From DATMNR01 sp963702765 (lineage in GTDB: Bacteria > Chloroflexota > Ktedonobacteria > Ktedonobacterales > Ktedonobacteraceae): a DNA stretch of 64,000 nt. The position numbers were made by a program, and so were the translations under genes. This document shows, one piece after another, positions 38,988-47,399 of this stretch. Below the pieces are notes generated by a model that saw only the letters and a list, made by a program, of their open reading frames with translations, had not been told where the DNA came from and searched no databases. Position 1 is the stretch's first letter. Each line of letters opens with the position of its first letter. The stretch spans positions 20,929 to 84,928 of the forward strand of contig CAVPEB010000039.1 in NCBI GenBank assembly GCA_963702765.1, read 5' to 3'.

Positions 38988-39480
38988 TTATGCAGTAGTT
39001 TTATTCTTGATAACCCTTTGAGCCTTTTTATAAGCCCAACTAGAGATGGGGGGGCTATCTTGGTTTAATTCGTCTCGTTGTCTTGCTAACTCTTTTAGTT
39101 GTTTCATAAGCTCTCCTTCTGAGTTTTCTACGGTTGAGTCAATATTACAGAATATATGAACTTTATTTCTAAGGGCATTATACTTGTTTCCTACATTTTG
39201 ATGAGCATTTGCCTTCTCGTTTGGATTTAAGAAAGTAGCTACTGCTGTAAGTGCTGCTACAATGATTGCCAAAAAGCCAGCGATGATATTGTGATTATCA
39301 AATTGTGCTAGTGCTGAAGCACCGGCAATAGCAGAGAGTATCGCAGTTGGTACTCCTATTGTTAAGTGGAATTGTCCAAGATTTAGCAGCTTCATAATGA
39401 CCCTTAGCTGAATACATAGCATCGTTCTCTATTCGTTTTGCTTCTTCCACAATTTTTATTCTTGTAGGCTCTACTATCAT
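38988..39480 (-). pseudogene. SLATT-domain two-TM membrane protein, single-base frameshift
   Basis: This is a protein of about 164 aa. The first frame (39480 down) reads RIKIVEEAKRIENDAMYSAK then GHYEAAKSWT. The second frame continues FHLTIGVPTAILSAIAGASA, LAAFL-type second helix, then ATFLNPNEKANAHQNVGNKY and NALRNKVHIF. This order (short helix, two TMs, LNP.EKA..H...G..Y..LR) is the SLATT pattern. One extra A near 39370-39373 breaks it. SLATT proteins are predicted membrane effectors in nucleotide-signalling and anti-phage systems. A structured RNA is encoded about 600 bp upstream on the same strand. Confidence 0.75.
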
Positions 39481-40093
39481 TAACGGAATTCTTTGCCAAC
39501 TCAGTTTTTAGTCATTGTGCTTGAAGACAAGTATAACGTGTTAGATGCTTCGTAGCAAGAATTGTGAGTTCTTGTTCCTACTACGAGCTTGTAATGATAA
39601 GTTAGTAGTGTATTAAGTGAAGATTATAAGGTTGGTTGTGGCAGAACATATGACTTATGTCGTGCACGTTGGGAAGCCGATTTCAGCATTGCCACTATTG
39701 ATTAGATGTGAGTGGCAATTAATGTTGTCGTTAATCATTCTGTTCCAGTTTAGAAGGAAAAGTGTAAATTGAAGGAAATTATGCAACTATTTAATAGGGT
39801 TCCAAAGAGTCTGGCAAGCCTTTGGCAGGGGTCGAGGTACTGACCTGGAAAATTATCCATTGCTTTTGCTAATTTAGATTAGACACTCATAGCAAATATG
39901 GTTGTTGTTAAACGAAGATATTAGTAGCGAATATAACCACTGCCCTTCCAGATTATAAGCGATAGCCCACTTAATTCGTGTCCGTTCACCTATCATGACC
40001 TGATCAGTTGCTTTAGTGGGTCTGGGCTCAGCTGCGGAAATTAACTCACGTCCTCGCTTTCAGAAAAATAGGCATAGCTACTAAACTCCATCT
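39481..40093. other. AT-rich intergenic region between SLATT gene and structured RNA
   Basis: No gene seen on either strand. It is clearly AT-richer than the rest of the window. A weak hairpin (ATTGCCAC/GTGGCAAT, 39688-39719) is the only structure noted. Confidence 0.5.
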
Positions 40094-40139
40094 CAAAAAA
40101 ACAGAACGAGAGTCAAACTGCATCCGACTCTCGTTCTGT
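40094..40139 (-). terminator. Intrinsic terminator of the structured RNA
   Basis: Perfect 14-bp stem ACAGAACGAGAGTC (40101-40114) with 40126-40139 and an 11-nt loop. On the minus strand it is followed by a seven-T tract (40095-40101). Confidence 0.9.
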
Positions 40140-40393
40140 TCAATTGTATTGAGAGCTACTCGCTATTACCCAGTTATGCGGGTTTTCATTAGAGATGTAT
40201 CACGGTTGGATAGCATCGGCGAGTTGCTCCGGTGTTCCTCATGCCCGCCTTGACGGGCACTACCTGTCAATCTGAAATACCACTCCAAGTAGGCGCACTG
40301 GTTTCTTCATAGGTTTCATCAAGCCTCCTTTCGGCTAATTCTACCCACTTAGGACCTTCGCCCTACAGTGCCAGGGGTATCTTGCTCCCCTGT
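40094..40393 (-). ncRNA. Unassigned structured RNA, about 300 nt
   Basis: Bounded by a consensus promoter and an intrinsic terminator and without any coding frame. The transcript folds readily. It has a 5' hairpin GGGG-agcaagata-CCCC, TAGG-gcgaaggt-CCTA, AGCC-gaaagga-GGCT, and GCCCG-tcaagg-CGGGC. Long-range pairings GGCACTG/CAGTGC and GAGCAACTCG/CGAGTAGCTC look able to close a multibranch core. It does not match what I know of tmRNA, RNase P RNA, SRP RNA or 6S RNA. It could be a trans-acting guide-type RNA, a riboregulator or an orphan class. Confidence 0.72.
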
Positions 40394-40399
40394 ATCTAT

Positions 40400-40429
40400 A
40401 TTATAGAATCTGAATGTGGGTCATGTCAA
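40400..40429 (-). promoter_or_regulatory. Consensus sigma-70 promoter of the structured RNA
   Basis: Minus strand TTGACA (40424-40429), 18-bp spacer, TATAAT (40400-40405): both hexamers perfect. Predicted transcription start about 40393. Confidence 0.85.
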
Positions 40430-40679
40430 AGTCAAGTATATGAGATTTACGCATAACTCTATTCATGGGCCTGTGGCCCATAAGATAAAAAAGGAAGCGA
40501 GGGCACCCTCGCACTTCTGGCAAAGGGCTTTGCCCTCTGCACTCCCAGCTATGAGTGGATGCAACAAATATCTAAAACGCATCACCCCACTGCAACACAT
40601 CTCCTCCTTCATTCGTAAAATGAACAACCGATATACGAACTCATAGTAGTTTTTCTCTATCTACCATCAGGAGGTGTCC

Positions 40680-41606
40680 ATGAGCCTGATAAGTAACTTC
40701 TTCAATCTCGTTCTTATCTATCCCATCTTTAATCTACTCATGTTGTTGTATCATCTGTTTGGTGATTTTGGGCTTTCGATCATTGTGCTAACCATCGCTA
40801 TAACTGTAGCGTTACTCCCACTTACGTTGCGTCAATTGAAGTCGATGAAGATCAGGCTCGCGTTGCAGCCAGAAGTCGCAGAGATTCGCAAGAGGTATCC
40901 ACAAGACGTGAAAGCACAATATGAGGCTACCCAGGAACTCTATAAACGGTATGGAATTTCTACAGCGGCTTCATATTTGCCACTCTTGATTTAGTTACCG
41001 ATCTTTACCGGCCTCTACTTTGCGCTAGATATTGTGCTCAATCATGCCACACTAGCCCATCTCAATAGCATCATATATCCGTTTTTGCCTCAATTGAGCA
41101 GCATCCCAAATATTAACCTGAACTGGTTTACGATGCTCAATGCAGCATGGCATATCTCATTGGGCGTGCCCGATCCAACGCACATTCTACCAATTCTGGC
41201 CGGGATCGTGACCTTCGTACAGATGCGCATGTCCCAGCCACATGCCCTCGCTGACATCAAAGATGCTACGATGCAACTTACGCAGCTTATGCAATTCATT
41301 TTACCGCTGATCATGGTGCTGATCACCATTTTCATTGCCTGGCAACTTGCGGCTGGACTTGCTTTGTACCGCATAACCTCGCTGTTTCTCAACATGATCC
41401 AGCAGTTCTTTGTGACTGGAAAAGGCTCGTTATTCGCAGTACCACATGTTGGAGGCATTGTTGATAGCGGTGGTTTGAAGAACGATGCAGAGAGGCAAGA
41501 GAGTCAACGGAGACCGCGATCTTCTTCATCTACATCGACCCGAAGCAAAGGGGCATCGGCACGTCGACGCAGGAGAGGCTCAAAGAAGAACAGGCGACAT
41601 GATTAA
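40680..41606 (+). pseudogene. yidC: YidC/Oxa1-family membrane insertase with in-frame TAG
   Basis: AGGAGGTGTCC precedes the ATG. The frame is continuous except for a TAG at 40992-40994, where the family has a conserved Gln (YLPLLI-stop-LPIFTGLYFAL; usual LPLLIQ.P). The first half carries the first TMs and LPLTLRQLKSMKIRLALQPE, the conserved cytosolic loop. The second carries the last three TMs and a long basic Arg/Lys/Ser tail typical of YidC proteins that bind ribosomes. A C-to-T change would explain the stop. As YidC is essential, another copy must exist or the stop is an error. Followed by a methyltransferase 38 bp downstream. Confidence 0.85.
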
Positions 41607-41643
41607 GCCATATGCTGGCAATTGGAAGTAAGGAGATACAAGT

Positions 41644-42240
41644 ATGGCAACAAAACATCGCGAAAAAGACATAGAGCACTTCGAACTATGGTCAAGTAGC
41701 TATGAAAATTCCTGGATGCAACGAGCATTCTTTGATCAGACACATCAAGCAGCGCTTGCCCTGGCAGCAAGTATCGTTCATCAGCCTGGGAGCGTTCTTG
41801 ATGTCGGCTGTGGAACAGGGAGATTGTTGCGTCGGGCATATCGATATTGGCCGGAGGCGCAACTTATTGGCGTAGACCCTGCAGAAGGCATGATAGAGAG
41901 AGCAAAACTTTTGACGCCCAACGCCACATTCTATACGAGCATGGCAGAATCCTTGCCGCTAGAGGATAACTCGGTTGACCTTGCACTGAGCACCACATCT
42001 TTTCACCATTGGCAGGATCAGGCTGCAGGTATACGTGAGATAGCACGCGTACTCCGTCCAGGAGGATATTTTATGCTTGTCGATATCTCCCTGCCAGAAT
42101 GGTTGGGTGGAGTTTCTCGTCTGAATCGTTTCCATACCCCTACTCAAATGCGAACGCTCTTCGACCAGGCGGGATTACATGTCCAGACGCAGCAAAAACT
42201 TGCCTGGCGTAGATGGCTTGCTACTGTCGGAAAGAAATGA
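41644..42240 (+). CDS. Class I SAM-dependent methyltransferase
   Basis: This 198-aa Methyltransf_11-type protein has motif I VLDVGCGTGRLLRRA (about residue 50), an acidic residue in LIGVDPAEGMIERA, motif IV-like DLALSTTSFHHW and VLRPGGYFMLVDI. AAGGAGATACAAGT precedes the ATG. The N-terminus YENSWMQRAFFDQTH fits small-molecule methyltransferases; the substrate is unknown. It probably shares transcription with the yidC-like gene. Confidence 0.9.
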   Translation: MATKHREKDIEHFELWSSSYENSWMQRAFFDQTHQAALALAASIVHQPGSVLDVGCGTGRLLRRAYRYWPEAQLIGVDPAEGMIERAKLLTPNATFYTSMAESLPLEDNSVDLALSTTSFHHWQDQAAGIREIARVLRPGGYFMLVDISLPEWLGGVSRLNRFHTPTQMRTLFDQAGLHVQTQQKLAWRRWLATVGKK

Positions 42241-42267
42241 GAAGGCAATACAAATTGACTTCGATTC

Positions 42268-43005
42268 CTACTTTACCGCCGCGATCAAGAGAAACATCGG
42301 ACGACGAGTTTCGTCTCGCATTTCGGGATGTTTGTCCAGCATTTCTCGTGTCGGTTGAGGTTCGGAGAGCTTCGTAATTGTGAAGCCAGCGTCAAGTAAC
42401 GCATTCAGATAGGTAGCGACGGTACGATGATATTTGACAACATCATGGTCTAAAAATCTTGCCTGGCGCGGCCCTTCATCCTGGTAATGGTCGACAGGCC
42501 AATGTAATCGCTCACCATGCTGACCGTAATACCAGTCTTGAGCAGCGATCGCTGTGAAGATTGGATGTTCGACCGAGAGGACGAAGGTGCCACCAGGCAC
42601 AAGACACTGATAAACGTTCCGACAGACGATATCGAGACGCTCGACATAATGAAGCGCAAGTGAACTTAACACTACATCGAATGCCCCTGAGGGAAAGTTG
42701 ATGTCTTCAATCGCCATCCGGCGATACTCGATTGCGGGATCGTTGGTGTTCTCTCTGGCGTGTGCAATCATCTTCTCTGAGATGTCTACTCCCACCACTG
42801 ATCGAGCTTGCTGTTCGCGGGCATAACGACAGTGCCAGCCAAAGCCGCAACCAAGATCAAGCACGTTTTTAGCATATAGATTGGGAAGCAATGCGCGAAA
42901 GGCGGGCCATTCTCCGGCAGCATCTAAACCCCCGATTGAACGAGCCATCTGACTGTAATTGGCGAAGAATCCAGGGTCATCGTATTTGTTCTGTTTCATG
43001 GCCAT
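42268..43005 (-). CDS. Class I SAM-dependent methyltransferase
   Basis: This protein of about 245 aa has motif I VLDLGCGFGWHCRYA, VVGVDISEKMIAHA, then FDVVLSSLALHYVERL and LVPGGTFVLSVEHPIFTA. The FANYSQMARSIGGLDAAGEWP start is characteristic of a small-molecule methyltransferase group seen next to stress genes. Three in-frame start codons lie within 15 bp; the ATG at 43005 is used here. It is followed on the minus strand from the DUF2277 gene with a 15-bp gap, so the two form a unit. Confidence 0.9.
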   Translation of the reverse strand: MAMKQNKYDDPGFFANYSQMARSIGGLDAAGEWPAFRALLPNLYAKNVLDLGCGFGWHCRYAREQQARSVVGVDISEKMIAHARENTNDPAIEYRRMAIEDINFPSGAFDVVLSSLALHYVERLDIVCRNVYQCLVPGGTFVLSVEHPIFTAIAAQDWYYGQHGERLHWPVDHYQDEGPRQARFLDHDVVKYHRTVATYLNALLDAGFTITKLSEPQPTREMLDKHPEMRDETRRPMFLLIAAVK

Positions 43006-43019
43006 CTTCAAAATTCATT

Positions 43020-43289
43020 TTATCTGGGAAATCTCTGTGCGGAGTGTGCTCGCGCTTTGGCAGCCTCTTCTGTGCGATCCTTTGGTGTTGCGTTTGTCTC
43101 AAGCGAACTGAAAAGAGTGCTTGTGGTGGCTGCTATCTGGTCAACGGCAGCAAGGAATGCAGCTTCATTGGCTTTCGATGGCTTGTTGAAGCCGCTCACC
43201 TTGCGCACGAATTGTATCGAGGCCGCACGAATCTCTTCCTCGGTCGCGGGCGGTTCGAAATTGAACAGACTCTTGATGTTTCTACACAT
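43020..43289 (-). CDS. DUF2277-family small protein
   Basis: This 89-aa protein has the family signature MCRNIKSLFNFEPPATEEEI then RAASIQFVRKVSGFNKPSKA, ending with a basic Arg/Ala tail. DUF2277 proteins are about 90 aa and of unknown function. Length and sequence pattern fit throughout. It is upstream of and probably co-transcribed with the methyltransferase. Confidence 0.9.
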   Translation of the reverse strand: MCRNIKSLFNFEPPATEEEIRAASIQFVRKVSGFNKPSKANEAAFLAAVDQIAATTSTLFSSLETNATPKDRTEEAAKARAHSAQRFPR

Positions 43290-43337
43290 GTGCGTTACCT
43301 CGCTCTATCAAAATCGCATGGCATTAGAATGTCGTGC

Positions 43338-43910
43338 TCACTTGCTTTGCGGTGCATAATACAGTCCAATTACACCTGAAGGGAAGCTTTTTGTGTGCAA
43401 TAAATTGAGCTGTGCTGGCTGTACGATACCTGCAAAAAGAGGCTTTCCGCTCCCTAAAACAACCGGGTGAACTAAAAGCTGGTATTCATCAATCAAGCCA
43501 AGATTGGTAAATACTTGTACAATGCTGGCGCTCCCGTATATCACCATGTCCTTCCCAGGCTCTTGTTTCATTCTTGCGATTTCTTCTGGAAGAACTTCTT
43601 TCATCAATTGTGAATTGTTCCACTCAGCCTTTTCCAACGACCTTGAAAAGACAATTTTGCGCATGCTATTGAGCTTGCGAGCGTATTCTTTCTCGCCCTC
43701 TGAGACTGAAGGATTTTCGGGCACATGTGGCCAGGAACCTGCAAAGCTTTGATACGTTACGCGCCCAAAGATCAGGGTATCCGCCGAGCTTACCAGATCG
43801 TCTTCATATTGCCCCATTTCTTGATCAACCATTACCCAGTTCATTTCTCCGTTTGGTCCGGCTAAAAAGCCATCAAGGGTAATCCAAGTCGTGACGATTA
43901 TTTTTCTCAA
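43338..43910 (-). CDS. Dihydrofolate reductase-like (RibD C-terminal family) protein
   Basis: This 190-aa protein of the RibD_C/DHFR-like superfamily has IIVTTWITLDGFLAGPNGEMNW at the N-terminus, SADTLIFGRVTYQSFAGSWP, KIVFSRSLEKAEWNNSQL, DMVIYGSASIVQ (nucleotide-binding loop) and HPVVLGSGKPLF. The longer open frame starts at 44009, but AAAAGGAGAAAAAC directly precedes a TTG at 43910, so that start is chosen. Such proteins are NADPH-dependent reductases of unknown substrate. Confidence 0.88.
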   Translation of the reverse strand: MRKIIVTTWITLDGFLAGPNGEMNWVMVDQEMGQYEDDLVSSADTLIFGRVTYQSFAGSWPHVPENPSVSEGEKEYARKLNSMRKIVFSRSLEKAEWNNSQLMKEVLPEEIARMKQEPGKDMVIYGSASIVQVFTNLGLIDEYQLLVHPVVLGSGKPLFAGIVQPAQLNLLHTKSFPSGVIGLYYAPQSK

Positions 43911-44103
43911 GTTTTTCTCCTTTTGGATGTTCAAACTCATGTTTACTTTGCAGCCGGGATTATATATGTACGTTCCCATTCTTTGAGAAAACACGAAACG
44001 TGGAAACATATCTTACATTCGAAAAAAAGACCAGACTGGCTATAAGGTCAATTCGCGAGCAACTTGCTCCTGAGATGTTCTAATAATCCGCAGATCGGCT
44101 CTT

Positions 44104-45012
44104 TCACAAAACGCGGGACTGCTCTTTAAAGTGCGGGAATACTTCATGTGCCAGCAACTCAACTGTTGTAAGGTCCGTGACGTCTCTGGACCCGAGCATA
44201 AAATAGTCTATCCCAAGGTCGACATAGGCCTGGATCTGTTCGACAATCTGCTCAGGCGTTCCCAACAACCCTGGTCCCTTCAATGTCGCAGCTTCCTCTT
44301 CTGACGTTGTACATGTACAGCGACCAAACCAGCTCCGTCGTACCTGTGTTGGATCTCTGCCTTCCTGCTGGCACGCCTGTTCAAAGACCTTCAACTTCTG
44401 TGCATACTCATCAGGCTTCGTCCATGCAATATTCCAGCCATCGGCGTAGCGCGCTACAAGTTGAAGCATGCGTTGTCCCTGTCCACCGACGATAATGGGC
44501 GGCACTGGATCTGGCTTTGGTTCGCAATAAGCGGCATTGACCGCATAATGTTGTCCCTGGAAGGTTACCTGCTTCTCCGTCCACATCGTTTTCACAATTT
44601 GCAGCGTCTCCTCGAGCTGTTCTGTGCGCGCGCGGGCAGTAGGGTACGTATAATTGTAAGCAAGGTACTCTTCCTCGTGCCAGCCAGCACCAATGCCCAG
44701 CACGAAACGCCCCTGGCTCAAGTATTGCAGCGTTGCAGCCATCTTCGCCAGCAATGCTGGATTGCGAAACGACTGGCACAGCACCATATGCCCTACCTGG
44801 AACTGTGGATACTGGGCTGCTAAATAGGTCAGCGCTGTCCACCCTTCGAGTACGGGCGAATCTGCAAATTGCACATGATCGACGAACCAGAGCGAGTCGA
44901 TTTGCTCTCTCATCAGTTCGACCTGTTGCCGGTAGATCTCATTGTACTGCTGTGAAGGCATTCCTTCTTTAGGACCTGCATTGAGAACCCAGCCAAATTG
45001 AATCCCTGTCAT
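44104..45012 (-). CDS. LLM-class F420-dependent oxidoreductase
   Basis: This 302-aa TIM-barrel luciferase-like protein has IQFGWVLNAGP at the N-terminus, DSLWFVDHVQF, LGIGAGWHEEEYLAYNY and PPIIVGGQGQRMLQLVARYADGWN. The pattern AGWHEEEY and GGQGQRML is usual for F420-binding members, while FMN is possible. ATG 45012 has GGAGAAATTC upstream; the ATG at 45042 overlaps the HAD stop (ATGA) and has poor spacing. It is coupled to the HAD gene. Confidence 0.9.
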   Translation of the reverse strand: MTGIQFGWVLNAGPKEGMPSQQYNEIYRQQVELMREQIDSLWFVDHVQFADSPVLEGWTALTYLAAQYPQFQVGHMVLCQSFRNPALLAKMAATLQYLSQGRFVLGIGAGWHEEEYLAYNYTYPTARARTEQLEETLQIVKTMWTEKQVTFQGQHYAVNAAYCEPKPDPVPPIIVGGQGQRMLQLVARYADGWNIAWTKPDEYAQKLKVFEQACQQEGRDPTQVRRSWFGRCTCTTSEEEAATLKGPGLLGTPEQIVEQIQAYVDLGIDYFMLGSRDVTDLTTVELLAHEVFPHFKEQSRVL

Positions 45013-45038
45013 GAATTTCTCCATTACCAAATCGCTGT

Positions 45039-45803
45039 TCATACCTCAATATGCGCAATAGACTCGCGAATCCAGGTTGGACGATAGGGGAAACGGTCTA
45101 CCATCTCGCGCGAGGTGACTCCGGTGAGTACGAGGATAGTGCGTAGACCGCTCTCGATCCCGGCGATGATATCGGTATCCATGCGATCACCGATCATGAC
45201 GGAGTCTTCAGAGTGGGCATTGAGCGCTCGTAGGGCGGAGCGCATCATCAGTGGATTTGGCTTGCCGATGTAATACGGTTGAATTCCTGTGGCTGCATTG
45301 ATCAAGGCAGCTACGGCACCGGTCGCCGGGACGATTCCACCTTCGCCTGGACCCATAACATCTGGATTGGTGGCAATGAAACGCGAGCCATCCATGACAA
45401 GCCGGATAGCCTTTGTGATGCGTTCAATACTATACGAGGTTGTTTCTCCAAGTACCACGTAGTCGGGATTGTGATCTGTCAGCGCATAGCCAATGTCATG
45501 AAGCGCTGTTGTAAGTCCTGCCTCCCCAATGACGAATGCACTTCCACCTGGATGCTGGAAATGGAGAAATTGCGCGGTTGCTAGCGCGGATGTGAAAATT
45601 GCCTCTGGAGGTACTTCCAGTCCCATAAAAGACAGCCGCACCTGGAGGTCACGTTGGGTGAACTTGGAGTCGTTCGTCAGAATCAGGAATGGTATACCAC
45701 GAGTCAGCAAATTTTGCACGAACTCTGCTGCTCCTGGAATGAGTGTTGAGCCTTTGAGAATGACTCCATCCATATCCGACAGGTAATTCTTGACATCCTC
45801 CAT
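45039..45803 (-). CDS. HAD-IIA family hydrolase (NagD/PGP-like)
   Basis: This 254-aa phosphatase has the HAD motif I as SDMDGVILKG, motif II FLILTNDS, a C2 cap, and motif III/IV IGKPNPLMMRSAL with VMIGDRMDTDI. The nucleophile Asp is present. The start at 45803 is used because GGAGGG lies at ideal distance; an ATG two codons earlier is too close. It overlaps the LLM gene by a few bases on the alternative start. Confidence 0.9.
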   Translation of the reverse strand: MEDVKNYLSDMDGVILKGSTLIPGAAEFVQNLLTRGIPFLILTNDSKFTQRDLQVRLSFMGLEVPPEAIFTSALATAQFLHFQHPGGSAFVIGEAGLTTALHDIGYALTDHNPDYVVLGETTSYSIERITKAIRLVMDGSRFIATNPDVMGPGEGGIVPATGAVAALINAATGIQPYYIGKPNPLMMRSALRALNAHSEDSVMIGDRMDTDIIAGIESGLRTILVLTGVTSREMVDRFPYRPTWIRESIAHIEV

Positions 45804-45919
45804 GCGCATCCCTCCATGCTATACTACCAATTTCTTCATGCATACATAGCTTACCTCATGTTTGCATTCGTTGCCAGAACATACAAACGTTCAGAGATTA
45901 AAGGAAGAGTCTACGCTGT

Positions 45920-46732
45920 TCATTCAGCGCTTCTTAAGAGATCGTGCAAAAGACTTGCAATGGGTGTGGGTGACTCCACCTGTTGTGCTGTCTTTTTAAA
46001 GAGACCAACATCCTTCAACGGTATCGCATTCTGGCTGAAAGGCGCAGTATTCTCAGCTATCCTCCTGCCGTAGTTCTTATAGATGGGAGCCGTGAACAAC
46101 GTTTGTGTCAGCATATCTACTACTGCTTTTGGATCGACTCCGTTTTTCTCGGCCATCAAGAGCGCTTCTCGCATAGAGTATCCTGCCGAAGCAATCAGGA
46201 AGTTTCCAACGAGCTTGACAAGCGTTGCCGCGCCGACCTCTTCGCCAAAATCGAAGATGCCTTGCCCCCCCATCGCCTGAAGGAGGGGTCGGACTCTTTC
46301 TTTTGCTTGCTGCGGACCTGCAACAGGAATCCAGAGCTGTTTGGCCATGGCTGCCTCAGGTCTTCCAAAGATGGTTGCATCGACATATGCACTGCCATAT
46401 TGAGCATGCATGGCCGCAAGCTTCTTTGCCGTTTCTGGTAGCACAGTGCTCATTGATAGATGGATACCACCGGGTCCCAGTCGCTCTAAAAACCCATCAC
46501 TCATGACTACGCTTTTCAGAGCCGCATCATCCCACACAATGGTTGCGACAATCCCCCCGCTCGTCACCACGTCAGCGGGTCGGCTCGCCAGGTGCGCTCC
46601 CTGGGCAACTAGAGATTCCGCTTTACTCGCAGTGCGGTTGTATACGCGGAGCTCATACCCGGCATTGAGAAGATTGGTAGCCATAGGCAGACCTAAATGG
46701 CCGAGTCCGATAAATCCGATCATTTCACTCAT
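45920..46732 (-). CDS. NAD(P)-dependent beta-hydroxyacid dehydrogenase-like reductase
   Basis: This 270-aa 3-hydroxyisobutyrate dehydrogenase/imine reductase family protein has MIGFIGLGHLGLPMATNLLNAGY, then a TVLPE-type site, and KLVGNFLIASAGYSMREAL (catalytic Lys region), with GVDPKAVVDML following. AGAAGGAGTAATACAC precedes the ATG at 46732; the longer frame to 46771 lacks this. Upstream lies a MerR-type repeat (46779-46794) shared with the merR promoter, so it is probably the MerR target. Confidence 0.9.
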   Translation of the reverse strand: MSEMIGFIGLGHLGLPMATNLLNAGYELRVYNRTASKAESLVAQGAHLASRPADVVTSGGIVATIVWDDAALKSVVMSDGFLERLGPGGIHLSMSTVLPETAKKLAAMHAQYGSAYVDATIFGRPEAAMAKQLWIPVAGPQQAKERVRPLLQAMGGQGIFDFGEEVGAATLVKLVGNFLIASAGYSMREALLMAEKNGVDPKAVVDMLTQTLFTAPIYKNYGRRIAENTAPFSQNAIPLKDVGLFKKTAQQVESPTPIASLLHDLLRSAE

Positions 46733-46778
46733 GTGTATTACTCCTTCTGAATGAGTTGACGTACCAAACATGATGTCA

Positions 46779-46794
46779 ACGTTAACGTCATGTT
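46779..46794. promoter_or_regulatory. MerR-type operator copy at reductase promoter
   Basis: ACGTTAACGTCATGTT with a perfect ACGTTAACGT palindrome. The identical 16 bp occur at 47216-47231 upstream of merR. Confidence 0.6.
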
Positions 46795-46808
46795 TTGTCT
46801 AAAAAAAC

Positions 46809-47198
46809 CTAGTAATGTTCTGTTTCCTCAAGCCAGCGCTCGAAGCGTTCGATATGGGCCTGGACATCTGCGCGAAATTGCTGTAACGCGCCGATCTTCT
46901 GGTCCGCCTCAGCCAGGTGTTGGCGCAGAATGGCGAGGACTTTCTGTTTTGGTTGTATTCCACTCGGGTCAGTGAAATACAGATCGATGACGTCCCGTAT
47001 CTCATCCAGGCTCAGTCCAAGCTTCTTTAACTGGTCAATTTTCCGCAAACGGGCAAGTGTTTCCTCTGTATAGTAGTGCTGACCGTGACCTTCACGCTCG
47101 CCCGGCGGAAGCAGTCCAATGCTCTCGTAATATCGAACTGTACGCGGAGTCACCTCAGCTCGTTCTGTCAAATCACCTATGCGCATGCGGTCATTCAT
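46809..47198 (-). CDS. MerR-family transcriptional regulator
   Basis: This 129-aa regulator has an N-terminal winged HTH MRIGDLTERAEVTPRTVRYY then ESIGLLPP, HYYTEETLARLRKIDQLKKL and GLSLDEIRDVI, and a coiled-coil dimerisation helix at the C-terminus. There is no metal-binding Cys cluster, so it resembles organic-ligand or redox-sensing MerR members. It lies directly upstream of the reductase on the same strand with identical 16-bp repeats before both genes. Confidence 0.92.
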   Translation of the reverse strand: MNDRMRIGDLTERAEVTPRTVRYYESIGLLPPGEREGHGQHYYTEETLARLRKIDQLKKLGLSLDEIRDVIDLYFTDPSGIQPKQKVLAILRQHLAEADQKIGALQQFRADVQAHIERFERWLEETEHY

Positions 47199-47215
47199 TG
47201 CTCACTCCAAATGTT

Positions 47216-47231
47216 ACGTTAACGTCATGTT
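47216..47231. promoter_or_regulatory. MerR-type operator copy at merR promoter
   Basis: ACGTTAACGTCATGTT, identical to the copy at 46779-46794 and in the same orientation, 18 bp upstream of the merR start codon. Confidence 0.6.
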
Positions 47232-47324
47232 GATAGAGTATCATCTGAGCGAAGCATTGTCAAGGATCTCAGGTACATGTTAAAGGAGAATCATGGGGGA
47301 GAGGTGCCAGCGAATGCCCGGCTC

Positions 47325-47378
47325 AAAACGTCCCCTGTTTGCTGCTATAAACCGTAGATGGTAAACAGGGGACGTTTT
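47325..47378 (-). terminator. Hairpin at 3' end of ABC-2 exporter operon
   Basis: Perfect 16-bp stem AAAACGTCCCCTGTTT (47325-47340) with 47363-47378, loop 22 nt. On the minus strand the stem ends in TTTT. It lies 22 bp past the permease stop. Confidence 0.6.
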
Positions 47379-47399
47379 ATCTCTGATGAAGCCCAGGCT

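Noticed and set aside
40094..40393. Assigning the structured RNA to tmRNA, RNase P, SRP RNA or 6S RNA
   Set aside because: None of the conserved sequence blocks of those RNAs was seen.
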